Assembly: GCF_034258515.1 (NCBI RefSeq) | Contig: NZ_CP139438.1 | Location: 1,736,001 to 1,800,000 of the forward strand | Reading direction: 5' to 3' | DNA from: Pseudarthrobacter oxydans | GTDB taxonomy: Bacteria > Actinomycetota > Actinomycetes > Actinomycetales > Micrococcaceae | DNA: 64,000 nucleotides | Shown here: piece by piece, positions 15,940 through 24,278 of the stretch | Numbering within the stretch: position 1 is the stretch's first letter | Layout: each line of letters begins with the position of its first letter | Program-made: the position numbers and the translations under genes | Notes under the pieces: model-generated | What the model saw: the letters and a program-made list of their open reading frames with translations, nothing else | Told to the model about the DNA's origin: nothing | The model's database searches: none

Positions 15940-16773
15940 GTGTTCTATTGGGTCATGAAGCGGATTTTCCTTGGTCCTGTGCTGAAGCTTCTTTTCCGCC
16001 CCTGGGTTAAGGGGCTGGACAATATTCCTGCCGAGGGCGCGGCCATTATCGCCTCCAACCACCTGTCGTTTTCCGATTCGATTTTCATGCCGCTGATGGT
16101 GCGGCGCCCCGTGGTCTTCCTGGCCAAATCGGAGTACTTCACCGGAACCGGGATCAAGGGCAGGCTGACCGCGCTGTTCTTCCGCCTGACCAACCAGTTG
16201 CCCATGGACCGGTCCGGCGGGGCTGCATCGGCCGCCTCGCTGAGTGCCGGAATGGAGGTCCTCAACCACGGCGGCCTGCTGGGCATCTACCCCGAGGGCA
16301 CCCGGAGTCCGGACTCGAAGCTGTACAGGGGCAAGGTGGGCGTGGCCAGGCTCGCGCTGCAGGCCGGAGTTCCGGTGATTCCGGTGGCCATGATCGGCAC
16401 GGACAAGGTGCAGCCCATCGGCAAGCGGCTGCCAAACATCCGCAGGATCGGCATGATCTTTGGTGAGCCGCTTGACTTCAGCCGGTATCGGGACCAGGCA
16501 GAGGACCGGGATATCCAGCGGAAAGTCACGGACCAGATCATGTTCGAACTGATGCGGCTCTCCGGGCAGGAATACGTGGATGAGTACGCCGCCGTCGTGA
16601 AGCTCCGGCTGGCGGGAAGGCCCCCCGAACCCGTGGCCGCCGCGGAACCCCTGGTGTCGCCGGCGCCTGCCGCGGCCGGTGCCGGGAGTCCGTCCGGCGA
16701 TGCGGGCCCGGCGGAAGGCGCCGGAGGCCTCCGGAAAGCGGAGGACGACGGCGGGGCTGCCGCCAGGGAATGA
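15940..16773 (+). CDS. plsC: 1-acyl-sn-glycerol-3-phosphate acyltransferase
   Basis: 277 aa from GTG 15940 with GGAGAGG upstream. The acyltransferase motif is NHLSFSD (residues 40-46, H-X4-D). PEGTRSPD near 117 binds the phosphate of the acceptor, and VPVIPVAMIGTD is the last conserved block. It adds the second acyl chain to lysophosphatidic acid at the inner membrane face. The last 60 residues are an Ala/Pro/Gly-rich tail outside the enzyme fold. The gene precedes aroG, as near Rv2182c in Mycobacterium. Confidence 0.9.
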   Translation: MFYWVMKRIFLGPVLKLLFRPWVKGLDNIPAEGAAIIASNHLSFSDSIFMPLMVRRPVVFLAKSEYFTGTGIKGRLTALFFRLTNQLPMDRSGGAASAASLSAGMEVLNHGGLLGIYPEGTRSPDSKLYRGKVGVARLALQAGVPVIPVAMIGTDKVQPIGKRLPNIRRIGMIFGEPLDFSRYRDQAEDRDIQRKVTDQIMFELMRLSGQEYVDEYAAVVKLRLAGRPPEPVAAAEPLVSPAPAAAGAGSPSGDAGPAEGAGGLRKAEDDGGAAARE

Positions 16774-16837
16774 AGCGGTTGTGACGCGCCCGGACGGGTG
16801 CGTGACGGTACGGTGTCCCGGGGCCCTGCGCGACCGT

Positions 16838-16843
16838 TAGTCT
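16838..16843 (+). promoter_or_regulatory. -10 element of aroG, leaderless
   Basis: TAGTCT is followed by six bases and then GTG 16850. This supports that GTG, rather than ATG 16847, as the start on a leaderless mRNA. Confidence 0.6.
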
Positions 16844-16849
16844 TAGATG

Positions 16850-18241
16850 GTGACTGAGCTATCTGCAAAACCCGCCTTTTCGCTGTCCAGCACCGCCCAG
16901 AGCGGAGCAGCCAACTATCCCGGACTCGACGACTGGCGGGACCTCCCCATTTCCCAGCAGCCCAGCTGGCAGGACCGGGACGTGTTTGAAGCCTCCGTGA
17001 AGGAGCTCTCCGTACTTCCTCCCCTGGTGTTCGCCGGCGAGGTGGACGTCCTCCGCGAACGCCTGGCTGCCGCTGCCCAGGGCAAGGCTTTCCTCCTGCA
17101 GGGCGGTGACTGCGCGGAGACCTTCGAGGCCGCGACGGCGGACAAGATCAGCGCGCGCGTCAAGACCATCCTCCAGATGGCTGTGGTGCTCACGTACGGT
17201 GCGGCCATGCCGGTCATCAAGATGGGCCGCATGGCGGGCCAGTTCGCCAAGCCCCGTTCCTCCAACGACGAAACCCGCGACGGCGTGACCTTGCCCGCCT
17301 ACCGCGGCGACATCGTCAACGGGTACGACTTCACGCCGGAGTCCCGGGGCCACGACGCCTCGCGCATGCTCCGCGCCTACCACACGTCCGCTTCCACGCT
17401 GAACCTCATCCGCGCCTTCACCCAGGGCGGGTTCGCCGACCTGCGCTCGGTGCACCAGTGGAACAAGGGCTTCACCGAGAACCCGGCACACGCACGCTAT
17501 GAGTCCCTGGCCCGCGACATTGACCGCGCCATCAAGTTCATGGCCTCCTGCGGCGCCGACTTTGAGGCGCTCAAGCGCGTCGAGTTCTTCGCCAGCCACG
17601 AAGCCCTGCTGCTGGACTACGAGCGCGCGCTGACCCGGATCGATTCCCGCACCGGATTCCCCTACGACACCTCCGCGCACTTCCTCTGGATCGGGGAGCG
17701 GACCCGCGAACTGGACCACGCGCACGTCGACTTCCTGTCGCGGGTGCGGAACCCCATCGGCGTGAAGCTGGGCCCGTCCACCACCGGCGACGATGCGCTC
17801 CGCCTGATTGACAAGCTTGACCCGGAGCGCGAACCCGGCCGGCTGACCTTCATCACCCGCATGGGTGCGGGCAACATCCGCGAGAAGCTGCCCGCCGTCG
17901 TCGAGAAGGTCACCGCGTCAGGCGCGCAGGTGCTCTGGGTTACCGACCCCATGCACGGCAACACCGTCACGTCCCCCAACGGGTACAAGACACGCAACTT
18001 CGACGACGTCATTGACGAAGTGCGCGGCTTCTTCGAAGTGCACCACGCCCTTGGCACCGTTCCCGGCGGCCTGCACGTTGAAATGACCGGCGACGACGTC
18101 GCGGAGTGCCTTGGCGGCGCCGACCCGGTGGACCAGGACGCCTTCCTGGACCGCTACGAGTCAGTCTGCGATCCGCGGCTGAACCACATGCAGTCGCTGG
18201 AAATGGCGTTCCTGGTGGCCGGCGCCCTCGCCAAGCACTAG
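16850..18241 (+). CDS. aroG: Class II 3-deoxy-7-phosphoheptulonate synthase
   Basis: 463 aa from GTG 16850 (ATG 16847 adds one residue). Diagnostic class II (plant/mycobacterial) segments are GKAFLLQGGDCAETF near residue 82, KMGRMAGQFAKPRS near 125, RAYHTSASTLNLIRAF, and WVTDPMHGNT near 365. It condenses phosphoenolpyruvate and erythrose-4-phosphate, the first step to chorismate and the aromatic amino acids. No ribosome site precedes it; a -10 hexamer six bases upstream points to leaderless translation. It is convergent with the PASTA kinase gene. Confidence 0.95.
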   Translation: MTELSAKPAFSLSSTAQSGAANYPGLDDWRDLPISQQPSWQDRDVFEASVKELSVLPPLVFAGEVDVLRERLAAAAQGKAFLLQGGDCAETFEAATADKISARVKTILQMAVVLTYGAAMPVIKMGRMAGQFAKPRSSNDETRDGVTLPAYRGDIVNGYDFTPESRGHDASRMLRAYHTSASTLNLIRAFTQGGFADLRSVHQWNKGFTENPAHARYESLARDIDRAIKFMASCGADFEALKRVEFFASHEALLLDYERALTRIDSRTGFPYDTSAHFLWIGERTRELDHAHVDFLSRVRNPIGVKLGPSTTGDDALRLIDKLDPEREPGRLTFITRMGAGNIREKLPAVVEKVTASGAQVLWVTDPMHGNTVTSPNGYKTRNFDDVIDEVRGFFEVHHALGTVPGGLHVEMTGDDVAECLGGADPVDQDAFLDRYESVCDPRLNHMQSLEMAFLVAGALAKH

Positions 18242-18263
18242 GCGGCGCGCACTTCCCACGTGA

Positions 18264-18300
18264 ACGGTGGTGTGGCCGGCAGGTCCGGCTACACCACCGT
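18264..18300. terminator. Bidirectional terminator between aroG and pknL
   Basis: ACGGTGGTGTGGCCGG (18264-18279) pairs with CCGGCTACACCACCGT (18285-18300) with one wobble and a five-base loop. The right arm contains the pknL stop codon and its last codons. Confidence 0.72.
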
Positions 18301-20418
18301 CAGGGTAACGACTGATCCCTCCGGAACCTCCTTGTTAACCGGATCCTGGTCCCGGACCGTGCCGAAGAAGCCGCCCAGGATATTGTTCACGCGTACCTGG
18401 AAGCCCAGGCCCTCCAAGGCCTTCCGGGCATCAGCGGCCTGCTTGCCGATGAAGCTGGGCACCTGCACCATCCGGGGTCCCTTGGAAATGGTCAGCGTGA
18501 CGGTGCCGCCGCGGGTAAGCGTTCCGGTAGCCGGAGCCTGGCTGACAACCGCGCCCTTCGGGACGTCCCTGCTGAACACTTCCTCGCGCGCAACCTCAGC
18601 CGTGAGGCCGGCCTCCTCGATGGCATCAACGGCATCCTTCTCGTCCTGGCCCACCACCGAAGGGACAGGAATGGGCTCGGGACCCTTTGAAACCACCAGG
18701 CTGACGGGCGTGCCATGCCGGACGGCCGTACCGGGAGCGGGGTCCTGGGACAGGACTGTGCCGGCAGGGACCTTCTCATGAAACTGTTCCGTCACCGGGC
18801 CGAGCGCCATTTCCGCCGCGTTGAGGCCAGTCTTGGCCTGCTCCAAGGTGCCGCCGGCCAGCTTCGGCAGCGGGAACAGCTGGGGACCCTTGGAAACAAG
18901 TAGCGAGACCGGCTGGAACTTGCGGATTTCGGCGCCCGCCGCGGGTTCGCTGCCCACCACGAGGCCTGAGGGCACGTCGTCGTCGAAAATGTCCTTGGTG
19001 GTGGACCGGAACCCGGCCTCGTCCAGGAGCTGCTGTGCCTGCGCCACTGTCTTGTTGGCCACGGAAGGGATGGTGGCGGCAGCGCCCGGGCCCATGCCGA
19101 AGAACCAGCCCGCCCCGGTTGCCAGGAGGGCAGCAATCAGCAGGACAACTATCCACAGGATTCCCCGGCGGCGCGGGCTGCCCTCACGCAGCGTGCGGGC
19201 CGGGGTGGCGGCCGCACGGGCCCGTGCCCTCTCGTCCTCCTTGTCCGCCTTGCGCTGGGCGCGCTTGCCCAGCGTCGGAGGCGGTGGAGACCACGGCTCG
19301 ACATCGTCGCCGGGCGGTGTGAGGGTGTGCCGGGCAGCTTCGGGTTGGGCATGACCGGCGTAACGAGGCTGGCCCTGTGACGGCGGGTAGGCGGGCGCAG
19401 CCGGCTTGCCAAACGGCATCACAGTTGTTGGATTGTTGGCCCGGCCGATTACCTCTGTGGGGTTCTGGTGGCCAGGATCCTGGAACCGCCCGGGATCGGT
19501 GGGCGGTGCGGGAACCCGGGAATGGGCCATGGCGCCTCCGGCCGCAGCCGCCGGCGGATGCAGGTCCAGCTCCGCATCGGTGAGGTTGGTCCGGATATGC
19601 CGAAGCTCCTGGAGCAGCGCGTTCCCGTCCACGGGCCGGTTTTCCGGATCATTGGAGGTGCACCACTGCACCAGCTCGTCCACTTCAGCAGCCAGTCCGG
19701 GAACCAGGGCCGAAGGCGGTCCCACTGTCCCGTTCACATGCTGGTACGCCACCTGGATGGGGACCTCGCCGTTAAACGGCTGCTGCCCCGTGAGCATTTC
19801 GAACAGCATGATGCCCACGGAGTAGATGTCGCTGCGCGCGTCCGCCGGCTTTCCAAGGACGAGCTCTGGGGGGAGGTACGCAACTGTTCCGAGCAGGGCG
19901 CCGGTGCTCGTGGAAGTGGTGACGGCGCGTGCCAGCCCGAAATCTCCAATTTTGATCCGTCCATCGTCGGAAATCAGGACGTTTTCCGGTTTGACGTCAC
20001 GATGGATGAAGCCGGCGGCATGCGCAGCGCCTAGTCCTTCAACCACCGGGTCGATCAGCGCGAGGGCAAGTCGGGGCGGCAGCGCACCCTTCTCGGCGAT
20101 GACGTCACGAAGTGTGTGGCCCCTGATGTATTCCATGACCAGATACGCGGTGCGGCCGTCGTTCCCCTGGTCGAGCACCCCCACTACATGGGGGTGGGAC
20201 AACCTGGCTGCCGCCTTCGCCTCCCGCCCCAGCCTGCCCAGGAAATTCTCGTCTGCCGAAAGGTGCGGATGCAGCACCTTGAGCGCCACGTCCCGTTCCA
20301 ACCGCTGGTCCGTGGCCAGGTAGACAGTGGACATTCCGCCCCGCGCAAGCTTGGACCTGACGGCATACCGGTTGTCCACCAGTGTCCCAACAAGGGGGTC
20401 TGACACGTGTTCCTGCAC
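18289..20418 (-). CDS. pknL: Serine/threonine protein kinase with four PASTA domains, at the pknL locus
   Basis: 709 aa from GTG 20418. The kinase domain is residues 15-275: glycine loop LARGGMSTVYLA, Lys in VALKVL, catalytic HRDVKPEN near 146, DFGLA near 166 and APE-type PPELV. A proline-rich linker follows. One membrane segment (ILWIVVLLIAALLATGAGWF) is near 420-440, then about four extracellular PASTA repeats (for example PSVVGQDEKDAVDAIEEAGL), which bind peptidoglycan fragments or lipid II in PknB/PrkC. The type is PknB-like, but the position between aroG and an Rv2175c-like gene is that of pknL. Mycobacterial PknL lacks PASTA repeats. Likely substrates are the nearby Rv2175c-like protein and GarA, by analogy only. 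Confidence 0.9.
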   Translation of the reverse strand: MQEHVSDPLVGTLVDNRYAVRSKLARGGMSTVYLATDQRLERDVALKVLHPHLSADENFLGRLGREAKAAARLSHPHVVGVLDQGNDGRTAYLVMEYIRGHTLRDVIAEKGALPPRLALALIDPVVEGLGAAHAAGFIHRDVKPENVLISDDGRIKIGDFGLARAVTTSTSTGALLGTVAYLPPELVLGKPADARSDIYSVGIMLFEMLTGQQPFNGEVPIQVAYQHVNGTVGPPSALVPGLAAEVDELVQWCTSNDPENRPVDGNALLQELRHIRTNLTDAELDLHPPAAAAGGAMAHSRVPAPPTDPGRFQDPGHQNPTEVIGRANNPTTVMPFGKPAAPAYPPSQGQPRYAGHAQPEAARHTLTPPGDDVEPWSPPPPTLGKRAQRKADKEDERARARAAATPARTLREGSPRRRGILWIVVLLIAALLATGAGWFFGMGPGAAATIPSVANKTVAQAQQLLDEAGFRSTTKDIFDDDVPSGLVVGSEPAAGAEIRKFQPVSLLVSKGPQLFPLPKLAGGTLEQAKTGLNAAEMALGPVTEQFHEKVPAGTVLSQDPAPGTAVRHGTPVSLVVSKGPEPIPVPSVVGQDEKDAVDAIEEAGLTAEVAREEVFSRDVPKGAVVSQAPATGTLTRGGTVTLTISKGPRMVQVPSFIGKQAADARKALEGLGFQVRVNNILGGFFGTVRDQDPVNKEVPEGSVVTLTVV

Positions 20419-20424
20419 CCTTCG

Positions 20425-20430
20425 ATCCTA
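20425..20430 (-). promoter_or_regulatory. -10 element of pknL, leaderless
   Basis: TAGGAT on the minus strand is followed by CGAAGG and then GTG 20418, a six-base gap. This favours GTG 20418 over the GTG 12 bases further in. Confidence 0.6.
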
Positions 20431-20524
20431 GTCCCCGCAATGAAACGGGCCCGAACCGTTGCCGGTCCGGACCCGTGTCAAATCTTCCTGCGAGCCGGCT
20501 GCGGGTGGTGCCGGGCGGTGCAGG

Positions 20525-21922
20525 TCAGCCGAAGTTCTTCTGGTGGGCCTTGATGGCGGCGACGTAGGCCTTGGTGTCGTCGTACATCCCGTATTTGCTC
20601 ACTGAGTATTGGCCCTGGTAGTAGCCCGCAATGGCAGTGTCCGTGTCCTTGCTGGTGGCGAGGAGACGGCGGATGATGGCGACGCCGGCCGTTGCATTGT
20701 CGTAGGGGTCCAGGAGGTTCAGCTTGCGCCCCACCAGATCCGATGCCCACTGCCCGGAGCTCGGGATGACCTGCATGGTTCCGATGGCGTTCGCCGGAGA
20801 CACTGCGCGCTGGTCAAACCCGGATTCCTGGTGCGCAAATGCAAGGGCGAGCGAGGGTTCCACGCCCATCCTGCGCGCGGTGTCAGCCACGATGTTCCGC
20901 ATCTCGCTGCGGGAGGGCACCGGAGAGGCGTTCAGCAGGGCTTTGTTCTCGTTGGCCGAGCTGACCACCGCAGAAGGGTAACTGAATCCGAGGAATGAAC
21001 TTGGGACGAGGGGCGTCACTGAGGCAGCCGGCTGCGGGGCCGCCGGCTGGGCCGAGCCTCCAGGGATGGCCAGTTTGTTGCCCGGGTAGATGACACTGGT
21101 CATGCTCAGGCGGTTGGCAGAGAGCAGTTCGGAGAGTTTTACGCCGTGGCGCGTGGCGATGGCCGAAAGGGTATCTCCGGCTTTCACCGTGTAGGAGCCG
21201 GAAGCCGGCGCCGGAGCCGGAGCGGCCGGTACCGGCGCAGCCGGCGCGGACGTTGAGGCCAGGCCTGCCGAAGCAGGAGCGGCAGCGGGGGCCGGGGCAG
21301 TTTCGCCGGCGCCCACCTTGATCTTCTGGCCCGGGTAGATGATGGAGCGCATGCTGAGGTTGTTCCAGGCAAATACGTCAGCCAGGCCCACGTTATGCCG
21401 GGCCGCAATGGCGCCCAGCGTGTCGCCTGCCTTGACGGTATAGGTGGCACCGGATGCCGCGGCGGGAGCGGCAGGTGCAGGAGCGGCAGCGGGGGCGGCC
21501 GGCGCAGCGGCTGAGCCTGAGAGCTTGATCTTCTGGCCCGGGTAAATGATGGTGTTCGGCTGGAGGTTGTTCAGTTTCAGGATGTCAGCGGTGTTGAGGC
21601 CGAACTTTCCAGCGATCGCACTGATGGTATCGCCGCGCGCAATGGTGTACTCGGCGGGCGCCTGCGGCTGGGTAGGCCTAAAGGCGGCCGGGATGGCAGT
21701 GGACACGGCGGAGGCGGGGATGACCGCCGCAGTGGCTTTTGCAGCCTGGGCTTTCATGGCTGCGGCAAGCGTTCCCGGGATGGCACGGACTGGTTGCACG
21801 GCTGCAGCGGGCTGGGCCAAGGCCAAGGATGACAATACAACCGCTGGCAACGCCGCAGTGGTGGCAGCAAGCATTGGCAGGCTCGGCTTCGGGGGCTGCT
21901 TGTGCGAGCGGGACATCGTCAT
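20525..21922 (-). CDS. Secreted LysM-repeat lytic transglycosylase
   Basis: 465 aa from ATG 21922 (a second ATG is at 21916). AGAGGA upstream is a ribosome site, and the open frame before it codes unrelated residues. The signal peptide is about 45 residues (LPMLAATTAALPAVVLSSLA, then AQPAAA). Three LysM modules follow (YTIARGDTISAIAGKFGL, YTVKAGDTLGAIAARHNV, YTVKAGDTLSAIATRHGV), joined by Ala/Pro linkers. The C-terminal 130 residues are an SLT-type transglycosylase fold with FAHQESGFDQRAVSPANAIG (catalytic Glu) and GTMQVIP. It likely cleaves peptidoglycan during growth or resuscitation. It is divergent from the Rv2175c-like gene. Confidence 0.9.
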   Translation of the reverse strand: MTMSRSHKQPPKPSLPMLAATTAALPAVVLSSLALAQPAAAVQPVRAIPGTLAAAMKAQAAKATAAVIPASAVSTAIPAAFRPTQPQAPAEYTIARGDTISAIAGKFGLNTADILKLNNLQPNTIIYPGQKIKLSGSAAAPAAPAAAPAPAAPAAASGATYTVKAGDTLGAIAARHNVGLADVFAWNNLSMRSIIYPGQKIKVGAGETAPAPAAAPASAGLASTSAPAAPVPAAPAPAPASGSYTVKAGDTLSAIATRHGVKLSELLSANRLSMTSVIYPGNKLAIPGGSAQPAAPQPAASVTPLVPSSFLGFSYPSAVVSSANENKALLNASPVPSRSEMRNIVADTARRMGVEPSLALAFAHQESGFDQRAVSPANAIGTMQVIPSSGQWASDLVGRKLNLLDPYDNATAGVAIIRRLLATSKDTDTAIAGYYQGQYSVSKYGMYDDTKAYVAAIKAHQKNFG

Positions 21923-22052
21923 GGAAAGAATCCTCTTCTCAACTGCGGGCGCGGGCGGGGTGCCGCTGTCATTTCTCGATACTACTGTTACTGCTGTTAA
22001 TTTTGTTACGTATGTGATCAATGAGAATCTCTCACGGATTTCGAAATAGCAC

Positions 22053-22089
22053 AAGAATTCCGGGAATGGCCGCAAGGAAGAATTCCGGG
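22053..22089. repeat. 12-bp direct repeat in the divergent LysM/Rv2175c-like control region
   Basis: AAGAATTCCGGG occurs at 22053-22064 and exactly again at 22078-22089, 25 bp start to start. Each contains the palindrome GAATTC. It lies about 130 bases upstream of the LysM gene start and 75 bases before GTG 22165. Confidence 0.6.
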
Positions 22090-22164
22090 TGTGTCTGCAG
22101 GTCAGGAGCGCCCTATAGGGGTATCGACTAGGCGGCAGGGCGCACAGCGTGGCAACCTTGATCC

Positions 22165-22518
22165 GTGAGTAATGTAGAAGAGCTTGTGGGCGAATGGTTG
22201 CCCCTACCCGACGTCGCCCGTTTATTGGATGTTTCCATCACCAGGGTTCACAGCCTGCTTGATGAGCGTGCCCTTGCGGCATTGCGTGTCGGGGAACGAA
22301 GAATCCGTTCCGTGCCGGCCGAGTTTATCCAGGACGGCCAGGTTGTAGACAGCCTCAAGGGCACGATTGTTGTCCTGGCTGACGCCGGGTATTCCGATGA
22401 GGACCTGATCGTTTGGCTTTTTACCCCGGATGAATCGCTGCGGGGACGGCCCATTGACGCCCTGCGCGAGGGCCGCAAAACGGAAATCAGGCGACGGGCC
22501 CAAACCCTCGCCTGGTAA
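22165..22518 (+). CDS. Rv2175c-family DNA-binding protein
   Basis: 117 aa from GTG 22165. WLPLPDVARLLDVSITRVHSL, split as WLPLPDVARLL and DVSITRVHSLL, forms an excisionase-like helix-turn-helix at about 11-32. The rest (VVDSLKGTIVVLADAGYSDE, WLFTPDESLRGRPIDALREG) is the C-terminal region shared with Mycobacterium Rv2175c, a substrate of PknL. Position next to a kinase at the pknL locus supports the same pairing, but no target is known from the sequence. A perfect-stem terminator follows. Confidence 0.85.
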   Translation: MSNVEELVGEWLPLPDVARLLDVSITRVHSLLDERALAALRVGERRIRSVPAEFIQDGQVVDSLKGTIVVLADAGYSDEDLIVWLFTPDESLRGRPIDALREGRKTEIRRRAQTLAW

Positions 22519-22523
22519 ACCAC

Positions 22524-22569
22524 TGGCCGGGGATGTTCGGCAACACCAAAAGCCCGCCATCCCCGGCCA
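22524..22569. terminator. Bidirectional terminator between the Rv2175c-like gene and the polyprenyl synthase gene
   Basis: TGGCCGGGGATG (22524-22535) and CATCCCCGGCCA (22558-22569) are exact complements around a 22-base loop between convergent genes. Confidence 0.65.
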
Positions 22570-22584
22570 ACAAAGCCTGGTTGC

Positions 22585-23679
22585 TCAGGAGGCGCGGCTG
22601 ACTGTAGCTTCAGCCAGCCTCCGCAGGGCGGTTTTCGGCAGTTCGTCCAGGGGGAGCGATTCAAGCGCCTCGAATGCGGCCGCTCCGAATTCATTGATGA
22701 GGACTTCGGTGGCCGCCAACGCACCGGATTCCTCGATAATGCGCCGGAGTTCAAGGATGTCCTCTTCGGAGAGGTCCGGGCTGCCAAGCCTGGCGTCGAT
22801 GAAGGCAGACTCGGCTGCCGATGCCTGGTCCAGCGCCAGGGCAACCAGCACAGTGCGCTTTCCTTCCCGCAAATCGTCCCCGGCAGGCTTGCCGGTTGTC
22901 AGCGGATCACCGAAGACACCCAGCACGTCGTCCCGGAGTTGGAAGGCTTCGCCCAAGGGCAACGCAAAAGCGGAGTAGCCGCGGAGCAGCTCATCCGAGG
23001 CTCCTGCCAATGCTCCACCCAGGGCCAGTGGATGCTCCGTGGAGTATTTTGCGGACTTGAACCGGATGATGGACTGTGCGCGGGTAACGGCCCCGGCCCG
23101 GTCCCTTACCGGACCGGCAACTTCTTCCAGGATGTCCAAGTACTGGCCGGCCATCACCTCCGCCCGCATGAGGTTGAAAATCAGCCTGGCCCTGGTGCCG
23201 GCGGCTGCCCGCTCGCCAATGTCCGTGAACGCCTCTTCGCTGAAGGAGAGGCACAGGTCACCTGTCAGGATTGCCGCCGCGTGCCCGAACCGTTCGCTGT
23301 CCAGCGCCCAGCCCCGCGACCCGTGCAGTTCGCTGAAACGGCGGTGGACGCTTGGGCCGCCCCGCCTGGTATCCGACCGGTCGATGATGTCGTCGTGGAT
23401 CAGGGCCGCCGCCTGGAACAATTCCAGTGCGGCGCCTGCGGTCACCACCTGTTGCGCGGCGGGCTGTCCGCCCGCGCCCCGCCAGCCCCAGTAGCACATC
23501 AGCGCGCGCAGGCGCTTACCGCCCGTGACCAGGTTGGAGATGGAACCCATGAGGGGTTCGATATCCGGAGAGATGCCGGACATGATGGCCTGCCGGGAGG
23601 TGAGGAACCCCGTCAGCTCACCGGCAACCGCCGCAACGAAGTCCGCCTGTTCATTCCTCAGCTGTTCCGCTGCCGTCAC
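22585..23679 (-). CDS. Polyprenyl (geranylgeranyl-type) diphosphate synthase
   Basis: 364 aa from GTG 23679, overlapping the stop of the upstream lipoprotein gene in GTGA. The first aspartate-rich motif is DDIIDRSDTRRG near residue 97 and the second is DDVLGVFGD near 246. KRLRALMCYWG binds the diphosphate near 53. It is an all-trans prenyltransferase joining isopentenyl diphosphate to allylic diphosphates, for carotenoids, menaquinone or other isoprenoids. Chain length cannot be told safely. Mycobacterial idsA2 (Rv2173) lies at the same locus. Confidence 0.9.
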   Translation of the reverse strand: MTAAEQLRNEQADFVAAVAGELTGFLTSRQAIMSGISPDIEPLMGSISNLVTGGKRLRALMCYWGWRGAGGQPAAQQVVTAGAALELFQAAALIHDDIIDRSDTRRGGPSVHRRFSELHGSRGWALDSERFGHAAAILTGDLCLSFSEEAFTDIGERAAAGTRARLIFNLMRAEVMAGQYLDILEEVAGPVRDRAGAVTRAQSIIRFKSAKYSTEHPLALGGALAGASDELLRGYSAFALPLGEAFQLRDDVLGVFGDPLTTGKPAGDDLREGKRTVLVALALDQASAAESAFIDARLGSPDLSEEDILELRRIIEESGALAATEVLINEFGAAAFEALESLPLDELPKTALRRLAEATVSRAS

Positions 23680-24203
23680 TTGGCGGACTCAGCTGCCACG
23701 TTGGCGCCGATGGTGAATGTGGCAACGCCCGAAGCTTCAACCACCGAGAGGTTGACCGTTTCGTTGTCCCCGCGGACAAAGTCCTTGGACGCCACTGCTC
23801 CCACGGCTTCGCCAGGAACTGCCTTGAAGCCCTGCCCTTCAAGGGCCTTGGTGTAATAGTCCACAACCGCAGCGGTGGGGGCTGCGATGCTTCCCACCAG
23901 GGCGGCAGTGGCGGGGGCTGACGCCTTGTCAAAGCTGCTCGATACCACCTTGGCTCCCGGCATAAGGGGAAGGAGCTGCTGCGGGAAGCCCTCCACCACC
24001 GCCCCGACGGTCGCCGAGGTATTGGGCGACGCGGAGGGGCTGGGGGAAGCTGTGATGGTTGATCCGGCAGTTCCCGGAGCCGAAGCGGAGGCAGAAGGAT
24101 CCGGGGCTGCTGACGGAGTCGGGCTGCAGGCTGCAAGCAGCAAAGCTGCGCCGGCAGCGAATACTGCCAACCCTGCTGGCTTAAGGTTTCCAAAGACCGT
24201 CAC
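23676..24203 (-). CDS. Small lipoprotein of unknown function
   Basis: 175 aa from GTG 24203, with AGGAGG about nine bases upstream. The signal peptide ends in the lipobox LLAAC near residue 25, followed by a Pro/Ser/Ala linker (SPTPSAAPDPSASAS). The remaining 120 residues have no recognised domain; FPQQLLPLMPGAKVVSSSFD and VVDYYTKALEGQGFKAV may be a ligand- or partner-binding fold. The stop overlaps the start of the polyprenyl synthase gene, so they are co-translated. The product should be anchored to the outer face of the cell membrane. Confidence 0.78.
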   Translation of the reverse strand: MTVFGNLKPAGLAVFAAGAALLLAACSPTPSAAPDPSASASAPGTAGSTITASPSPSASPNTSATVGAVVEGFPQQLLPLMPGAKVVSSSFDKASAPATAALVGSIAAPTAAVVDYYTKALEGQGFKAVPGEAVGAVASKDFVRGDNETVNLSVVEASGVATFTIGANVAAESAK

Positions 24204-24265
24204 AGGGACATTCCTCCTGGTGTTGATGCCGGATTCAGCCTCCAGTTTAGTCAGTACAAAACGGA

Positions 24266-24271
24266 TAGGAT
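24266..24271 (+). promoter_or_regulatory. -10 element of dinB, near-leaderless
   Basis: TAGGAT ends seven bases before GTG 24279. The opposite-strand lipoprotein promoter must lie in the same short gap. Confidence 0.5.
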
Positions 24272-24278
24272 TGCAGCC

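Noticed and set aside
18250..18263. CACGTG-containing sequence as a parS site
   Set aside because: Only the central six bases and a few flanking ones match the parS consensus; it lies in a terminator between convergent genes.
21923..22164. c-di-AMP riboswitch before the LysM gene
   Set aside because: Such riboswitches precede some actinobacterial wall hydrolases, but I could not find the conserved core, only direct repeats and AT-rich sequence.
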